A stretch of DNA of 42,644 nt from Hyphomicrobiales bacterium (GCA_900468805.1 UEIF01000057.1:1-42644); one strand, 5' to 3'. Counted from the first letter of the stretch, positions 1 through 9,089 are shown. Notes: generated from the letters alone by a model not told the origin. Numbers and translations: made by a program.

Positions 1-1725
1 CGACGCGATGAAGACGACGTTGCCGCCGAGGGCCTGGCGGCGGAACAGCCGGAAGGCTTCACGAGACACGAGGAAATAGCCGGTCGCCAGAATGTCGATA
101 TTGCGGTTCCACGTCGAAAGCTCGGTCAATTCGATCGGTGCCGAAGAAGCGATGCCCGCATTCGAAACGAGGATATCGATGCCGCCGAATTCGGTGCAGG
201 ATTCGGCGAAGGAAGCGATAACCGCATCTTCCTTGGTCACGTCGAGCTTGACGGCGCGAACCGCGTCGGCACCATATTTCTTGACGAATTCTGCTTCCGT
301 CGCTTCAAGTGCTGCCTGATCGATATCGGCAAGCACCACGCAGGCACCCTCGCCGACGAGGCGGGCAGCCGTCGCCCGGCCGATGCCGCCGGCGCCGCCG
401 GTGACGAAGGCAACCTTGCCGGCAAGGCTCTTCGGCTTCGGCATGCGCTGCAGTTTGGCCTCTTCCAGCAGCCAGTATTCGATATCGAAGGCTTCCTGCT
501 CCGGCAGGCCCTGATATTCGGATACGGTCGAGGAACCGCGCATCACGTTGATGGCGTTGACGTAGAATTCGCTGGCGATGCGAGCCGTCGCCTTGTCACG
601 GGCAAAGGACAACATGCCGACACCAGGCACCAGGAAGATCACCGGATTGGCGTCGCGCATAGCCGGCGAATTGTTGTGCTTGCAGCTGTTGTAATAGCGG
701 GCATAGTCGGCGCAGTAGTCTTCGAGCGACTTGTCGAGACCGGCGACGATCGCATCGACATCGGGCTTGGCCGGATCGAAATCGACAATCAGCGGGCGGA
801 TCTTGGTGCGCAGGAAGTGGTCGGGGCAGCTGGTGCCGAGCGCACCGAGAGGGCGCAGGCTCTTGGAATTGACGAATTCGAGCACGGCATCCTGATCGTC
901 GAAATGGCCGAGCTTGCGCTCCTGCTTGCCGATGCGGCCGCGGATTTCCGGCATCAGGCGGGCGGCGATGGCGCGACGCTCTGCGACCGGCAGGCTTTCG
1001 ACGATCGCGCCACCGAAGATCGTCTTGCCTTCGGTCTGACCGGCAAACCACTCGATCGCCTTGTTGATGATATCGAGCGTCAGCTCGTAGCAAGCCTTGG
1101 CATCGTTCGCCCAGGTGAAGAGGCCGTGGCTTTCCAGCACGACACCCTTAGCGTTCGGGTTGGCCTTGACGAAGGCTTCGAGATCGAGACCGAGCTGGAA
1201 GCCCGGACGGCGCCAGGGCAGCCAGCCGATGTCGGCGCCGAAGACCTGCTGCGTCAATTCCTTCGAATTCTTGGAAGCGGCAATCGCGATGATTGCGTCA
1301 GGATGCATGTGGTCGACATGGGTATAAGGCACGAAACCATGCAGCGGCGTGTCAATGGAAGCCGCGCGGGCATTCAGGTTGAAGGTGCAATGGGGCAGGA
1401 AGCCAACCATGCGGTCTTCATCCTCGACGCCCTTGTAGATGCCCTTCAGCGCTTCTAGCTTGTCCTGATAAAGCGTGGCAAAACCATCAAGCTTGATCGT
1501 GCCTACATCGCCGCCCGAACCCTTGACCCAGAGAACCTGGACCTTGTCGCCGGTCAGGGGATCGGTTTCCATGACCTTGGCAGAGGTATTGCCGCCACCA
1601 TAATTGGTGATGCGCTTGTCGGCGCCGAGCAGATTCGAGCGATAAAGAAGCTTGCCGGGTTCATCGAGTCCCGCCGCGTAAGCATCATCCCACCGGTTGT
1701 CGAGAAGTCGAACCTTTGCCGCCAT
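1..1725 (-). CDS. rhaD: RhaD, bifunctional rhamnulose-1-phosphate aldolase / short-chain dehydrogenase (3' end outside window)
   Basis: The reading frame runs from ATG at 1725 to the window edge without a stop, giving 575 residues of a protein that is usually about 700. Residues 1-430 are a class II aldolase domain; the zinc-binding histidines are probably H136, H139, H141 (HVDHMH region) and H200 (ESHGLF). From about residue 437 a short-chain dehydrogenase domain begins, with the nucleotide-binding motif TGGAGGIGR at 442-450 and NAG further on. Enzymes of this fused type cleave rhamnulose-1-phosphate to dihydroxyacetone phosphate and lactaldehyde and oxidise the lactaldehyde. A GGGAGGAT Shine-Dalgarno lies just before the start. 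It is divergent from rhaR and shares its control region. By analogy with R. leguminosarum, rhaI would be expected beyond the left edge. Confidence 0.93.
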   Translation of the reverse strand, partial: MAAKVRLLDNRWDDAYAAGLDEPGKLLYRSNLLGADKRITNYGGGNTSAKVMETDPLTGDKVQVLWVKGSGGDVGTIKLDGFATLYQDKLEALKGIYKGVEDEDRMVGFLPHCTFNLNARAASIDTPLHGFVPYTHVDHMHPDAIIAIAASKNSKELTQQVFGADIGWLPWRRPGFQLGLDLEAFVKANPNAKGVVLESHGLFTWANDAKACYELTLDIINKAIEWFAGQTEGKTIFGGAIVESLPVAERRAIAARLMPEIRGRIGKQERKLGHFDDQDAVLEFVNSKSLRPLGALGTSCPDHFLRTKIRPLIVDFDPAKPDVDAIVAGLDKSLEDYCADYARYYNSCKHNNSPAMRDANPVIFLVPGVGMLSFARDKATARIASEFYVNAINVMRGSSTVSEYQGLPEQEAFDIEYWLLEEAKLQRMPKPKSLAGKVAFVTGGAGGIGRATAARLVGEGACVVLADIDQAALEATEAEFVKKYGADAVRAVKLDVTKEDAVIASFAESCTEFGGIDILVSNAGIASSAPIELTELSTWNRNIDILATGYFLVSREAFRLFRRQALGGNVVFIAS

Positions 1726-1803
1726 ATCATCCTCCCATTAAGGCTTCCAGAGCACTCCGGTGAGCGCTCGTTTCGGTCACGGTATCGCGCATCGAAATGC
1801 AGC

Positions 1804-1878
1804 TTGTCAATCGAAAACGATCAAATTCGATTATGTTGCATCGCAATATGAAAAATTATGATCGTTTCTGATTGACAG
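1804..1878. promoter_or_regulatory. rhaD-rhaR divergent control region with 19-bp inverted repeat (putative RhaR operator)
   Basis: TGTCAATCGAAAACGATCA at 1805-1823 is matched on the opposite strand at 1859-1877 with 17 of 19 bases identical. The outer edge of each arm forms a perfect TTGACA: on the minus strand at 1810-1805, facing rhaD, and on the plus strand at 1872-1877, facing rhaR. A weak -10 (AATAAA at 1895-1900, 17-bp spacer) fits the plus-strand box, and GATACC (1786-1781, minus, 18-bp spacer) the other. A further AATCGAA / TTCGATT pair lies at 1810-1816 and 1826-1832. Repeated sites over both -35 boxes fit a DeoR-type repressor. Binding itself is inferred. Confidence 0.6.
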
Positions 1879-1920
1879 CTTTTAACGGATAAGAAATAAA
1901 TGTGACACGGGAGGAGCCCA

Positions 1921-2733
1921 ATGCACGAACGCGAACGCCATCGCATCATTCTGAGCGCTGTTCAGGAGAAGTCCGTCGTCACGATTCAGGATATTTCTGA
2001 ACTGACGGACGCTTCCGAGGCGACAATCAGGCGTGACATCGCGGCTCTTCATGTGCAGGGCAAGATCCGGCGCGTTCGCGGTGGTGCAGAAGCAGTGCAC
2101 CCGCCGCAGCTCGGCAATCTTGCCGGCCGCCCGTTCAGAGTGTCAGAATCAGTCAACATCGATAAAAAGCGCGCAATTGCGCGCGCAGCGGTGGATCTGT
2201 GCGAGGCCGGCGACGCGATTATCATCAACGGCGGCACGACGACCTTCCAGATGGTTCACTATATGGCCGGTCATCGCATGCAGGTTATGACCAATTCTTT
2301 CGCCATTGCCGAGCATCTGGTGAAGCATTCGAAAAACACTGTGACAGTTCCGGGTGGCGCGATCTATCGCGAGCAGAGCCTGATCCTGTCGCCTTTCGAC
2401 AACGATGCGATCCGCAATTTCTATGCACGGCGCATGTTCATCGGCGCACAGGGCGTCGGACCGCTCGGCATCATGGAGGCGGATGCGCTGATCATCCAGA
2501 GCGAACAGAAGCTGATGCATCAGGCCGACGAACTGGTCGTCATGGCCGATTCCAGCAAGTTCAATCGCCGGTCGAGCCTCATTCTGTGCGCGCTCGACCG
2601 TGTTTCAACAATCATAACCGATGACGGCATCGCCGATGAGGCGGCCCGTATGGTCGAGAATGCAGGCGTCCGGCTCGTTGTTGCGAGCCCGATGGCGCAG
2701 GCAGTGAAGGAGGATTCCTCGTCGGTCGCATGA
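1921..2733 (+). CDS. rhaR: RhaR, DeoR-family transcriptional repressor of rhamnose genes
   Basis: This 270-residue protein has the usual length and layout of the DeoR family. An N-terminal winged helix-turn-helix covers about residues 5-55, with the recognition helix in DASEATIRRDIAAL followed by the typical RRVRGGA wing. A sugar-phosphate-sensing domain follows, with INGGTTTFQM and the late DSSKFNRRS segment seen in this family. Its position at the head of the rhamnose transport operon, divergent from rhaD, matches RhaR of R. leguminosarum, which represses the locus. The start is preceded by GGGAGGAG. The effector is probably a phosphorylated rhamnose intermediate, by family inference. Only 47 bases separate it from rhaS, so the two are probably co-transcribed. 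Confidence 0.9.
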   Translation: MHERERHRIILSAVQEKSVVTIQDISELTDASEATIRRDIAALHVQGKIRRVRGGAEAVHPPQLGNLAGRPFRVSESVNIDKKRAIARAAVDLCEAGDAIIINGGTTTFQMVHYMAGHRMQVMTNSFAIAEHLVKHSKNTVTVPGGAIYREQSLILSPFDNDAIRNFYARRMFIGAQGVGPLGIMEADALIIQSEQKLMHQADELVVMADSSKFNRRSSLILCALDRVSTIITDDGIADEAARMVENAGVRLVVASPMAQAVKEDSSSVA

Positions 2734-2780
2734 GGCGTCGGCGAGGTGTGGAAGTCTAAAACTCAGTGGGAGGACATGAC

Positions 2781-3776
2781 ATGAAACTTGCAAAGACACT
2801 TGCAATCGGCGTGGCGTTTGCCGTCGCCATGATGGCCGGCGCCGCAAGCGCCAAGGACATCAAGATCGGCCTCGTCGTAAAGTCGCTCGGCAACGGCTTC
2901 TTCGACGCCGCCAACAAGGGCGCTCAGGAAGCGGCCAAGGAACTCGGCGGCGTAGAAGTGATCTACACCGGCCCGACGAGCACGACGGCCGAAGGCCAGA
3001 TCGAAGTCATCAACTCGCTGATCGCTCAGGGCGTCGATGCCATCGCCATCTCGGCAAACGATCCGGACGCTGTCGTTCCGGCCCTGAAGAAGGCTGCCCA
3101 GCGCGGCATCAAGGTCATCTCCTGGGATTCCGGCGTTGCTCCGGAAGGCCGCATCCTGCAGCTCAACCCGTCGTCCAACGAGCTGATCGGCAAGATGTGC
3201 CTGACGCTCGTCAAGGATCATCTTGACGGCGGCAAGGGCGACTTCGCCATCCTGTCGGCAACGACGACCTCGACGAACCAGAACATCTGGATCGACCAGA
3301 TGAAGAAGCAGCTCAAGGACTTCGCGGGCCTCAACCTCGTGACCACGGTTTACGGCGACGACCTCTCGGACAAGTCCTATCGTGAAGCCGAAGGTCTTCT
3401 GAAGTCCAACCCGAACGTCAAGGTCATCGTCGCTCCGACGACGGTCGGCGTTCTGGCTGCTTCCAAGGTCGTTGAAGACAAGGGTCTGGTGGGCAAGGTT
3501 TACGTCACCGGTCTCGGCCTGCCTTCCGAAATGGCTGGCGCGATCAAGTCTGGTGCGACGAAGGAATTCGCCATCTGGAACCCGATCGACCTCGGCTATT
3601 CCGCAACGCAGATCGCCTATCACCTGGCAAAGGGTGATGCCGATGGCAAGCCGGGCAGCGAGATCGAAGCCGGCCGCATGGGCAAGATCAAGATCGGCGA
3701 CAATGGCGAAGCCGCTATGGCCGACCCCTTCGTCTACAATGCCTCGAACATCGACCAGTTCTCCAAGGTCTTCTGA
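2781..3776 (+). CDS. rhaS: RhaS, periplasmic rhamnose-binding protein
   Basis: This is a 331-residue periplasmic binding protein of the ribose/autoinducer-2-type sugar family. The chosen ATG follows GGGAGGA at a proper distance and yields a clean signal peptide (KLAKTLAIG, hydrophobic core, cleavage after ASA); an in-frame ATG at 2766 has no such site. The mature part starts with KDIKIGLVVKSLGNGFF, typical of family members that bind sugars in the periplasm. It delivers rhamnose to the RhaT/RhaP/RhaQ importer encoded next. It is separated from rhaT by a strong hairpin, a common arrangement that lets binding-protein mRNA outlast the rest of the operon. Confidence 0.92.
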   Translation: MKLAKTLAIGVAFAVAMMAGAASAKDIKIGLVVKSLGNGFFDAANKGAQEAAKELGGVEVIYTGPTSTTAEGQIEVINSLIAQGVDAIAISANDPDAVVPALKKAAQRGIKVISWDSGVAPEGRILQLNPSSNELIGKMCLTLVKDHLDGGKGDFAILSATTTSTNQNIWIDQMKKQLKDFAGLNLVTTVYGDDLSDKSYREAEGLLKSNPNVKVIVAPTTVGVLAASKVVEDKGLVGKVYVTGLGLPSEMAGAIKSGATKEFAIWNPIDLGYSATQIAYHLAKGDADGKPGSEIEAGRMGKIKIGDNGEAAMADPFVYNASNIDQFSKVF

Positions 3777-3798
3777 TTTCAGACATTCAGAACAGACA

Positions 3799-3819
3799 CC
3801 CGGCGGCTTTGCCGCCGGG
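3799..3819 (+). other. Intercistronic hairpin between rhaS and rhaT
   Basis: A perfect 9-bp stem CCCGGCGGC / GCCGCCGGG closes a TTT loop. What follows (CTTCTCTTTC) is pyrimidine-rich but not a clean T-run. It is best read as a partial terminator or 3' mRNA-stabilising structure that raises rhaS over rhaT; that role is inferred. Confidence 0.7.
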
Positions 3820-3848
3820 CTTCTCTTTCGATGGTGGTAAGCTTGCTG

Positions 3849-5384
3849 ATGACCCCTGCCCTTCAACATCCCGTCGCGGACCAAAAAGCCGATGACGCTG
3901 CCGCCATTCTGGAAATGCGCGGTATCTCGCAGATCTTTCCGGGCGTGAAGGCGCTCGATAATGTCAGCATCGCGCTCTATCCCGGCAAGGTGACGGCACT
4001 GATCGGCGAAAACGGCGCCGGCAAGTCGACGCTCGTCAAGATCCTGACTGGCATCTATCGCCCGAACGAGGGCGAGATTCTCGTCGATGGCAAACCGGTG
4101 TACTTTGCGACGGCGCAGGCCGCCATCGATGCCGGCGTGACCGCCATTCATCAGGAGACCGTGCTCTTCGACGAGCTCTCGGTCGCCGAAAACATCTTCC
4201 TTGGTCACGCGCCACGCACCCGCTGGCGCACCATCGACTGGAGTGAGATGAACAGCCGCGCCAGGACGCTGCTGACCTCGCTTGAAAGCAATATCGATCC
4301 GACGATCCGCCTGAAGGACCTCTCGATTGCGCAGCGCCATCTCGTGGCGATCGCCCGCGCCTTGTCGATCGAGGCCCGCATCGTCATCATGGACGAACCG
4401 ACCGCCGCGCTCTCGCGCAAGGAAATCGACGATCTCTTCCGTATCGTCGAGGGCCTCAAGGCAAGCGGCAAGGCCATTCTCTTCATCAGCCACAAATTCG
4501 ACGAGCTCTATGAGATCGCCGACAATTACGTCGTCTTCCGCGACGGCCGCGATGTCGGCCACGGAAAGCTGAAGGAAACGCCACAGGACGAAATCGTCCG
4601 TATGATGGTCGGCCGTGATGTCGAAAACGCCTTCCCGAAGATCGATGTGGCGATTGGTGGCCCGGTTCTCGAGGTCGAGAAATATTGTCATCGCACCGAA
4701 TTCCGCGATATTTCGCTGACGCTCCGCAAGGGTGAGATCCTCGGCATTTATGGACTGATCGGCGCCGGACGCTCGGAGCTTGCGCAATCTCTCTTCGGTA
4801 TCACCAAGCCGCTTTCCGGTAGGCTGGTTCTCGAAGGCCAGGAGATTTCGATCAATTCTCCGCAGGACGCCATCCGCGCCGGTATCGTCTACGTGCCGGA
4901 AGAGCGCGGCCGCCACGGCCTGGCGCTGCCGATGCCGATCTATCAGAACATGACGCTGCCCTCTTTGACGCGCACCTCGCGCAAGGGCTTCCTGCAGGCG
5001 GCAGACGAATTCGCGCTCGCCCGCAAATATGCAGAGCGGCTCGATCTGCGCGCCGCTGCCCTCTCCGTGCCTGTCGGTACTCTGTCGGGCGGCAACCAGC
5101 AGAAAGTCGTCATCGGCAAATGGCTTGCCACCATGCCAAAGGTCATCATCCTCGATGAGCCGACCAAAGGCATCGATATCGGCTCAAAGGCCGCGGTCCA
5201 CGGCTTCATCAGCGAACTTGCGGCCGAGGGTCTTTCCATCATCATGATCTCCTCCGAACTGCCCGAAATCATCGGCATGTCGGACCGCGTGCTTGTCATG
5301 AAGGAAGGCCTGTCGGCGGGGCTCTACGAGCGCGATCAGCTTTCGCCGGAAGCGCTGGTGCGCGCGGCGACCGGAAATGCATGA
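3849..5384 (+). CDS. rhaT: RhaT, duplicated ATP-binding subunit of the rhamnose ABC importer
   Basis: This 511-residue protein holds two fused ABC ATPase domains, as in the RbsA/XylG/AraG sugar importers. The first has Walker A GENGAGKST, a degenerate signature (LSIAQRHLVAIARAL) and IMDEPTAAL. The second has the degenerate Walker A GLIGAGRSE, the canonical signature LSGGNQQKVV and ILDEPTKGID. The degenerate second P-loop is normal for this family. An upstream in-frame ATG at 3831 would add six residues, but it abuts the hairpin and lacks a ribosome site, so 3849 is preferred; the start is uncertain. Name and role rest on the operon matching the R. leguminosarum rhamnose locus. Confidence 0.9.
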   Translation: MTPALQHPVADQKADDAAAILEMRGISQIFPGVKALDNVSIALYPGKVTALIGENGAGKSTLVKILTGIYRPNEGEILVDGKPVYFATAQAAIDAGVTAIHQETVLFDELSVAENIFLGHAPRTRWRTIDWSEMNSRARTLLTSLESNIDPTIRLKDLSIAQRHLVAIARALSIEARIVIMDEPTAALSRKEIDDLFRIVEGLKASGKAILFISHKFDELYEIADNYVVFRDGRDVGHGKLKETPQDEIVRMMVGRDVENAFPKIDVAIGGPVLEVEKYCHRTEFRDISLTLRKGEILGIYGLIGAGRSELAQSLFGITKPLSGRLVLEGQEISINSPQDAIRAGIVYVPEERGRHGLALPMPIYQNMTLPSLTRTSRKGFLQAADEFALARKYAERLDLRAAALSVPVGTLSGGNQQKVVIGKWLATMPKVIILDEPTKGIDIGSKAAVHGFISELAAEGLSIIMISSELPEIIGMSDRVLVMKEGLSAGLYERDQLSPEALVRAATGNA

Positions 5385-5394
5385 GGTGACGAGC

Positions 5395-6384
5395 ATGATG
5401 AGACTGATCAGAAAACGCGAAACCCTGCTCTTTGCCATCATCGTGGTGATGATCGCCGTCTTCTCGACGCGTGCTGCCGATTTCGCAACGCCGGACAATC
5501 TCGCCGGCATATTCAACGACACGGCGATCCTTATCATCCTGGCGCTTGCGCAGATGACGGTCATTCTGACGAAATCGATCGACCTTTCAGTTGCCGCCAA
5601 TCTCGCCTTTACCGGCATGGCGATCGCAATGATGAATGCTGCCTTTCCGGGCCTGCCGCTCATCGTGCTCATCCTTGCGGCGGTCGTGATTGGCGCAGCA
5701 CTCGGTTCGATCAACGGCTTTCTGGTCTGGCGCCTCGAAATCCCGCCGATCGTCGTGACGCTCGGCACGCTCACCATCTATCGCGGCATGGCCTTCGTGC
5801 TGTCAGGCGGTGCCTGGGTGAATGCGCACCAGATGACGCCGACCTTCCTTTCCGTTCCCCGCACGCCGATCCTCGGCCTGCCGGTGCTGAGCTGGGTGGC
5901 GATCATCATCGTTGCGCTGATGTACATGCTGCTGCGTTACAGCCAGTTCGGCCGTTCGGCCTATGCAACAGGCGGCAACTCGACCGCTGCTGTCTACGCC
6001 GGCATCGATACGGGCAAGACGAAATTCCTTGCCTTTGTTCTCTCAGGCGCGCTCGCCGGCCTCTCAAGCTATCTCTGGGTCTCTCGCTATGCGGTCGCCT
6101 ATGTCGATATCGCCAATGGCTTTGAGCTCGACAGCGTCGCAGCCTGCGTCATCGGCGGCATCTCGATTGCCGGCGGCGTCGGCTCGGTCGCCGGAACGGT
6201 ACTCGGCGCACTCTTCCTCGGCGTCATCAAGAATGCACTGCCCGTCATCGGCATCTCGCCGTTCACGCAGATGGCGATTTCCGGAACCGTCATCATTCTT
6301 GCCGTCGTCTTCAACGCACGGCGCGAGCGCAATCGCGGCCGCATCATCCTGCGTGACCGCGCCGCAGCGGAGGTCGCAGCATGA
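5395..6384 (+). CDS. rhaP: RhaP, rhamnose ABC importer permease
   Basis: This is a 329-residue inner-membrane permease of the BPD_transp_2 (RbsC-like) family, with about eight to ten hydrophobic helices. It carries the family features SIDLSVAANLAFTGM (early) and the glycine-rich GGISIAGGVGSVAGT loop near the C-terminus. GAGGTG at 5383-5388 favours ATG 5395, although 5398 is also possible and 5377 overlaps the end of rhaT. It forms the membrane pore for rhamnose with RhaQ. The last four bases (ATGA) overlap the rhaQ start, implying translational coupling. Confidence 0.9.
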   Translation: MMRLIRKRETLLFAIIVVMIAVFSTRAADFATPDNLAGIFNDTAILIILALAQMTVILTKSIDLSVAANLAFTGMAIAMMNAAFPGLPLIVLILAAVVIGAALGSINGFLVWRLEIPPIVVTLGTLTIYRGMAFVLSGGAWVNAHQMTPTFLSVPRTPILGLPVLSWVAIIIVALMYMLLRYSQFGRSAYATGGNSTAAVYAGIDTGKTKFLAFVLSGALAGLSSYLWVSRYAVAYVDIANGFELDSVAACVIGGISIAGGVGSVAGTVLGALFLGVIKNALPVIGISPFTQMAISGTVIILAVVFNARRERNRGRIILRDRAAAEVAA

Positions 6385-7391
6385 GTATGGTTTCCACCAA
6401 TCCAGAAAAGCGCGTCATTCCCGATCGGCTCGGCACCCCCTTCAAGCGCATCATGTCGAGTTGGGAAGTGCTGCTCTTTGGGGTCGCCGTCCTCATTTTC
6501 ATTTTCAATTCCCTGGCCTCGCCCTATTTCCTAGATGCCTGGAACCTCTCGGACGCGACCTTCAACTTCACCGAAAAGGCGATGATCGCCTTCGCCATGG
6601 CGTTGCTCGTCATCGCTGGCGAGATCGACCTGTCGGTTGCCGCCATCATCGCGCTTGCCTCGACGGCGATGGGTGCGGCGGCGCAGGCCGGCGTCGGCAC
6701 ACCGGGCCTCGTGCTGATCGGCATCGGTACCGGGCTTCTCTGCGGCATGTTCAACGGCTTCCTCGTCTCGGTGCTGAAGTTGCCGTCGATCGTCGTCACC
6801 ATCGGCACGATGAGCCTGTTCCGCGGCATCTCCTACATCGTGCTCGGCGACCAGGCCTACGGAAAATATCCGGCGGATTTCGCCTATTTCGGCCAAGGTT
6901 ACGTCGTCTGGGTCTTCTCCTTCGAATTTGTGCTGTTCATCGTACTGGCGATCCTTTTCGCCATCCTGCTGCATGCGACGAATTTCGGCCGGCAGGTCTA
7001 TACGATCGGCAACAATGATTTCGCCGCCCGCTTCTCCGGCATTCCGGTCGAGCGCGTGAAATTCATCCTCTTCCTGCTGACGGGCGTGATGAGCGGCATC
7101 GCTGCCGTCTGCCTGACCTCGCGCCTCGGCTCAACCCGCCCGTCGATCGCGCAGGGCTGGGAACTCGAAGTCGTTACCATGGTCGTGCTCGGCGGCATCT
7201 CGATCCTCGGTGGTTCCGGCACGATCGGCGGCGTCGTCATTGCGGCCTTCGTCATGGGCCTCGTCACCTTCGGCCTCGGCCTCCTGAACGTGCCCGGCAT
7301 CGTCATGTCGATTTTCATCGGCCTGCTTCTGATCATCACCATCGCGATCCCGATCATCGCCCGCCGCATCAAAGCCATGAGCGCCAAATGA
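6381..7391 (+). CDS. rhaQ: RhaQ, rhamnose ABC importer permease
   Basis: This is the second BPD_transp_2 permease, 336 residues, with a hydrophilic N-terminus of about 30 residues followed by repeated membrane helices. It shows the same markers as RhaP: GEIDLSVAAIIALAS and GGISILGGSGTIGG. Two different permeases with one duplicated ATPase is normal for rhizobial rhamnose import. It starts in an ATGA overlap with rhaP and ends in an ATGA overlap with rhaU. Confidence 0.9.
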   Translation: MSMVSTNPEKRVIPDRLGTPFKRIMSSWEVLLFGVAVLIFIFNSLASPYFLDAWNLSDATFNFTEKAMIAFAMALLVIAGEIDLSVAAIIALASTAMGAAAQAGVGTPGLVLIGIGTGLLCGMFNGFLVSVLKLPSIVVTIGTMSLFRGISYIVLGDQAYGKYPADFAYFGQGYVVWVFSFEFVLFIVLAILFAILLHATNFGRQVYTIGNNDFAARFSGIPVERVKFILFLLTGVMSGIAAVCLTSRLGSTRPSIAQGWELEVVTMVVLGGISILGGSGTIGGVVIAAFVMGLVTFGLGLLNVPGIVMSIFIGLLLIITIAIPIIARRIKAMSAK

Positions 7392-7708
7392 CCCTGGAAA
7401 AACACGCCTTCAAGATGAAGCTCAATCCCGGCATGGAGGCCGAATACAGGAAGCGGCATGACGAGATCTGGCCGGAACTGGTCGATCTCCTGCATAAGTC
7501 GGGCGCCAGCGACTATTCCATCCATCTCGATCGCGAGACCAACACGCTTTTCGGTGTGTTGACGCGGCCGAAAGACCATACGATGGGGAGCCTGCCCGAG
7601 CATCCGGTCATGAAGAAGTGGTGGGCGCACATGGGCGACATCATGGAAACCAATCCGGATAATTCACCCGTCCAAAGCGGCCTCGTTACTCTCTTCCATA
7701 TGCCATGA
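7388..7708 (+). CDS. rhaU: RhaU, L-rhamnose mutarotase
   Basis: This 106-residue protein has the full family length. It carries the features of L-rhamnose mutarotases (RhaM in E. coli, RhaU in R. leguminosarum): YRKRHDEIWPEL with the catalytic histidine at H24, DYSIHLD, and WWAHMGDIM. The enzyme interconverts the alpha and beta anomers of L-rhamnose in the cytoplasm so that the next enzyme receives its preferred form. It overlaps both neighbours by ATGA, so it is translated as part of a tight chain. Confidence 0.95.
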   Translation: MTLEKHAFKMKLNPGMEAEYRKRHDEIWPELVDLLHKSGASDYSIHLDRETNTLFGVLTRPKDHTMGSLPEHPVMKKWWAHMGDIMETNPDNSPVQSGLVTLFHMP

Positions 7709-9072
7709 GTGACTATCGCCGCATCGCCGTTCTCGATATCGGCAAGACGAATGCCAAGGTCGTCGTGCTCGACAGCGCGACAGGCGCAGAAATCGCCGTC
7801 CGCAAGCAACCTAACACCGTCATCCGCGACGGCCTCTATCCACACTATGATATCGAGACGCTCTGGAGTTTCGCGCTTGCAGCGCTGAAGACGTTTGCCA
7901 GCGAACCAGGTTTCGACGCGATCTCGATCACCACGCATGGTGCGGCCGCCGCCCTGCTCGATGCAGATGGCAAGCTGGCGATGCCTGTCATCGACTATGA
8001 ACACGAATATCCGCAGGATATCCGCGACGCCTATGATGCGCTTCGCCCTTCCTTCGACGAGACCTACTCGCCGCGGCTGTCGATGGGGCTGAATATCGGC
8101 GCGCAACTTCACTATCAGAAGAACGCCTTTCCCGCGGAATTCGTGGAAGTCGCTGATATTCTCACCTATGCGCAATACTGGTCGGCGCGCCTGACCGGTG
8201 TCGTGGCAAACGAAGCGACATCGCTCGGTTGCCATACGGATCTCTGGAACCCGAGAACCGGCGCCTATTCCTCGCTGGTCGACACGCTCGCCATTCGTGA
8301 CCGGATGGCGCCGATCCGCTCGGCCTTCGATGCGCTCGGCCAGGTCCTCCCTGACATCGCCGAGGAAATCGGCATTTCGGTACCTGTCTATTGCGGCATC
8401 CATGATTCCAATGCTTCGCTCTTGCCGCATCTTGTCGGCCGCGCAGCGCCGTTCGCGGTCGTTTCGACCGGCACCTGGGTCATCAATTTCGGCGTCGGCG
8501 GCGACCTCGACCATCTCGATGCCAAGCGTGATGCCCTTGCCAATGTCGATGCCTATGGCCGCGCCGTACCGTCCTCACGCTTCATGGGCGGGCGCGAATT
8601 CGAGATGCTCTCAGCCGAGATCGGCCAGGTAGACGATGCCGCGGCAAAGGCCGTCATTGAGGATGTCGTGGTCAAGGGCATTATGCTGCTGCCGAATGTG
8701 GCGCCCGGTTCCGGCCCCTTCCCCGGCAAGGTCAGTCGCTGGCTCGGCGCCGAAGGCGCAAGTCGCGAAGAGCGATATGCCGCCGCCTGTCTTTATCTGG
8801 CGCTGATGACGGAAGCCTGCCTCGGCCTGATCGGTGCCAAAGGCCCTATTATTGTCGAAGGGCCCTTCGCGCTGAACGAGACCTACCTGTCGCTGCTTTC
8901 CGCGTTGACCGGCCACGACACGATGGCCCTGCCGGGCTCGACCGGCACCAGCCAGGGCGCGGCGCTTCTCGCCGGCATCCGGCCGGTGTCCGGGGTGGAA
9001 AAGCACTTCGCACCCTCGGCAATTCCAGGTCTTCCCGCCTATCGGGAACGCTGGTACGTCGCGATGGAATAA
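7705..9072 (+). CDS. rhaK: RhaK, FGGY-family rhamnose/rhamnulose kinase
   Basis: This 455-residue sugar kinase of the FGGY family opens with the ATP-binding motif LDIGKTNAKVVVLD. It has VSTGTWVINFG in the second domain and a late GSTGTSQGAALLA segment. It phosphorylates the sugar after import; the expected product is rhamnulose-1-phosphate for RhaD. In R. leguminosarum, RhaK is also needed for rhamnose transport itself, which is established for that organism and would be expected here from the identical operon. The start overlaps rhaU by ATGA and no gene follows within the same overlap chain. Confidence 0.9.
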   Translation: MSDYRRIAVLDIGKTNAKVVVLDSATGAEIAVRKQPNTVIRDGLYPHYDIETLWSFALAALKTFASEPGFDAISITTHGAAAALLDADGKLAMPVIDYEHEYPQDIRDAYDALRPSFDETYSPRLSMGLNIGAQLHYQKNAFPAEFVEVADILTYAQYWSARLTGVVANEATSLGCHTDLWNPRTGAYSSLVDTLAIRDRMAPIRSAFDALGQVLPDIAEEIGISVPVYCGIHDSNASLLPHLVGRAAPFAVVSTGTWVINFGVGGDLDHLDAKRDALANVDAYGRAVPSSRFMGGREFEMLSAEIGQVDDAAAKAVIEDVVVKGIMLLPNVAPGSGPFPGKVSRWLGAEGASREERYAAACLYLALMTEACLGLIGAKGPIIVEGPFALNETYLSLLSALTGHDTMALPGSTGTSQGAALLAGIRPVSGVEKHFAPSAIPGLPAYRERWYVAME

Positions 9073-9089
9073 CAGTCTTTCCAAGACTG
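9073..9089 (+). terminator. Weak hairpin after rhaK
   Basis: CAGTCTT / AAGACTG form a 7-bp stem with a three-base loop directly after the rhaK stop, followed by CCCTTGTCC. The T-tract is poor, so termination would be partial; read-through into the hydratase gene is possible. Confidence 0.4.

Noticed and set aside
2763..4916. 717-codon open frame on the minus strand
   Set aside because: It lies opposite rhaS and rhaT, which have clear motifs; it is a by-product of strong GC3 bias and has no ribosome site or recognisable domain.
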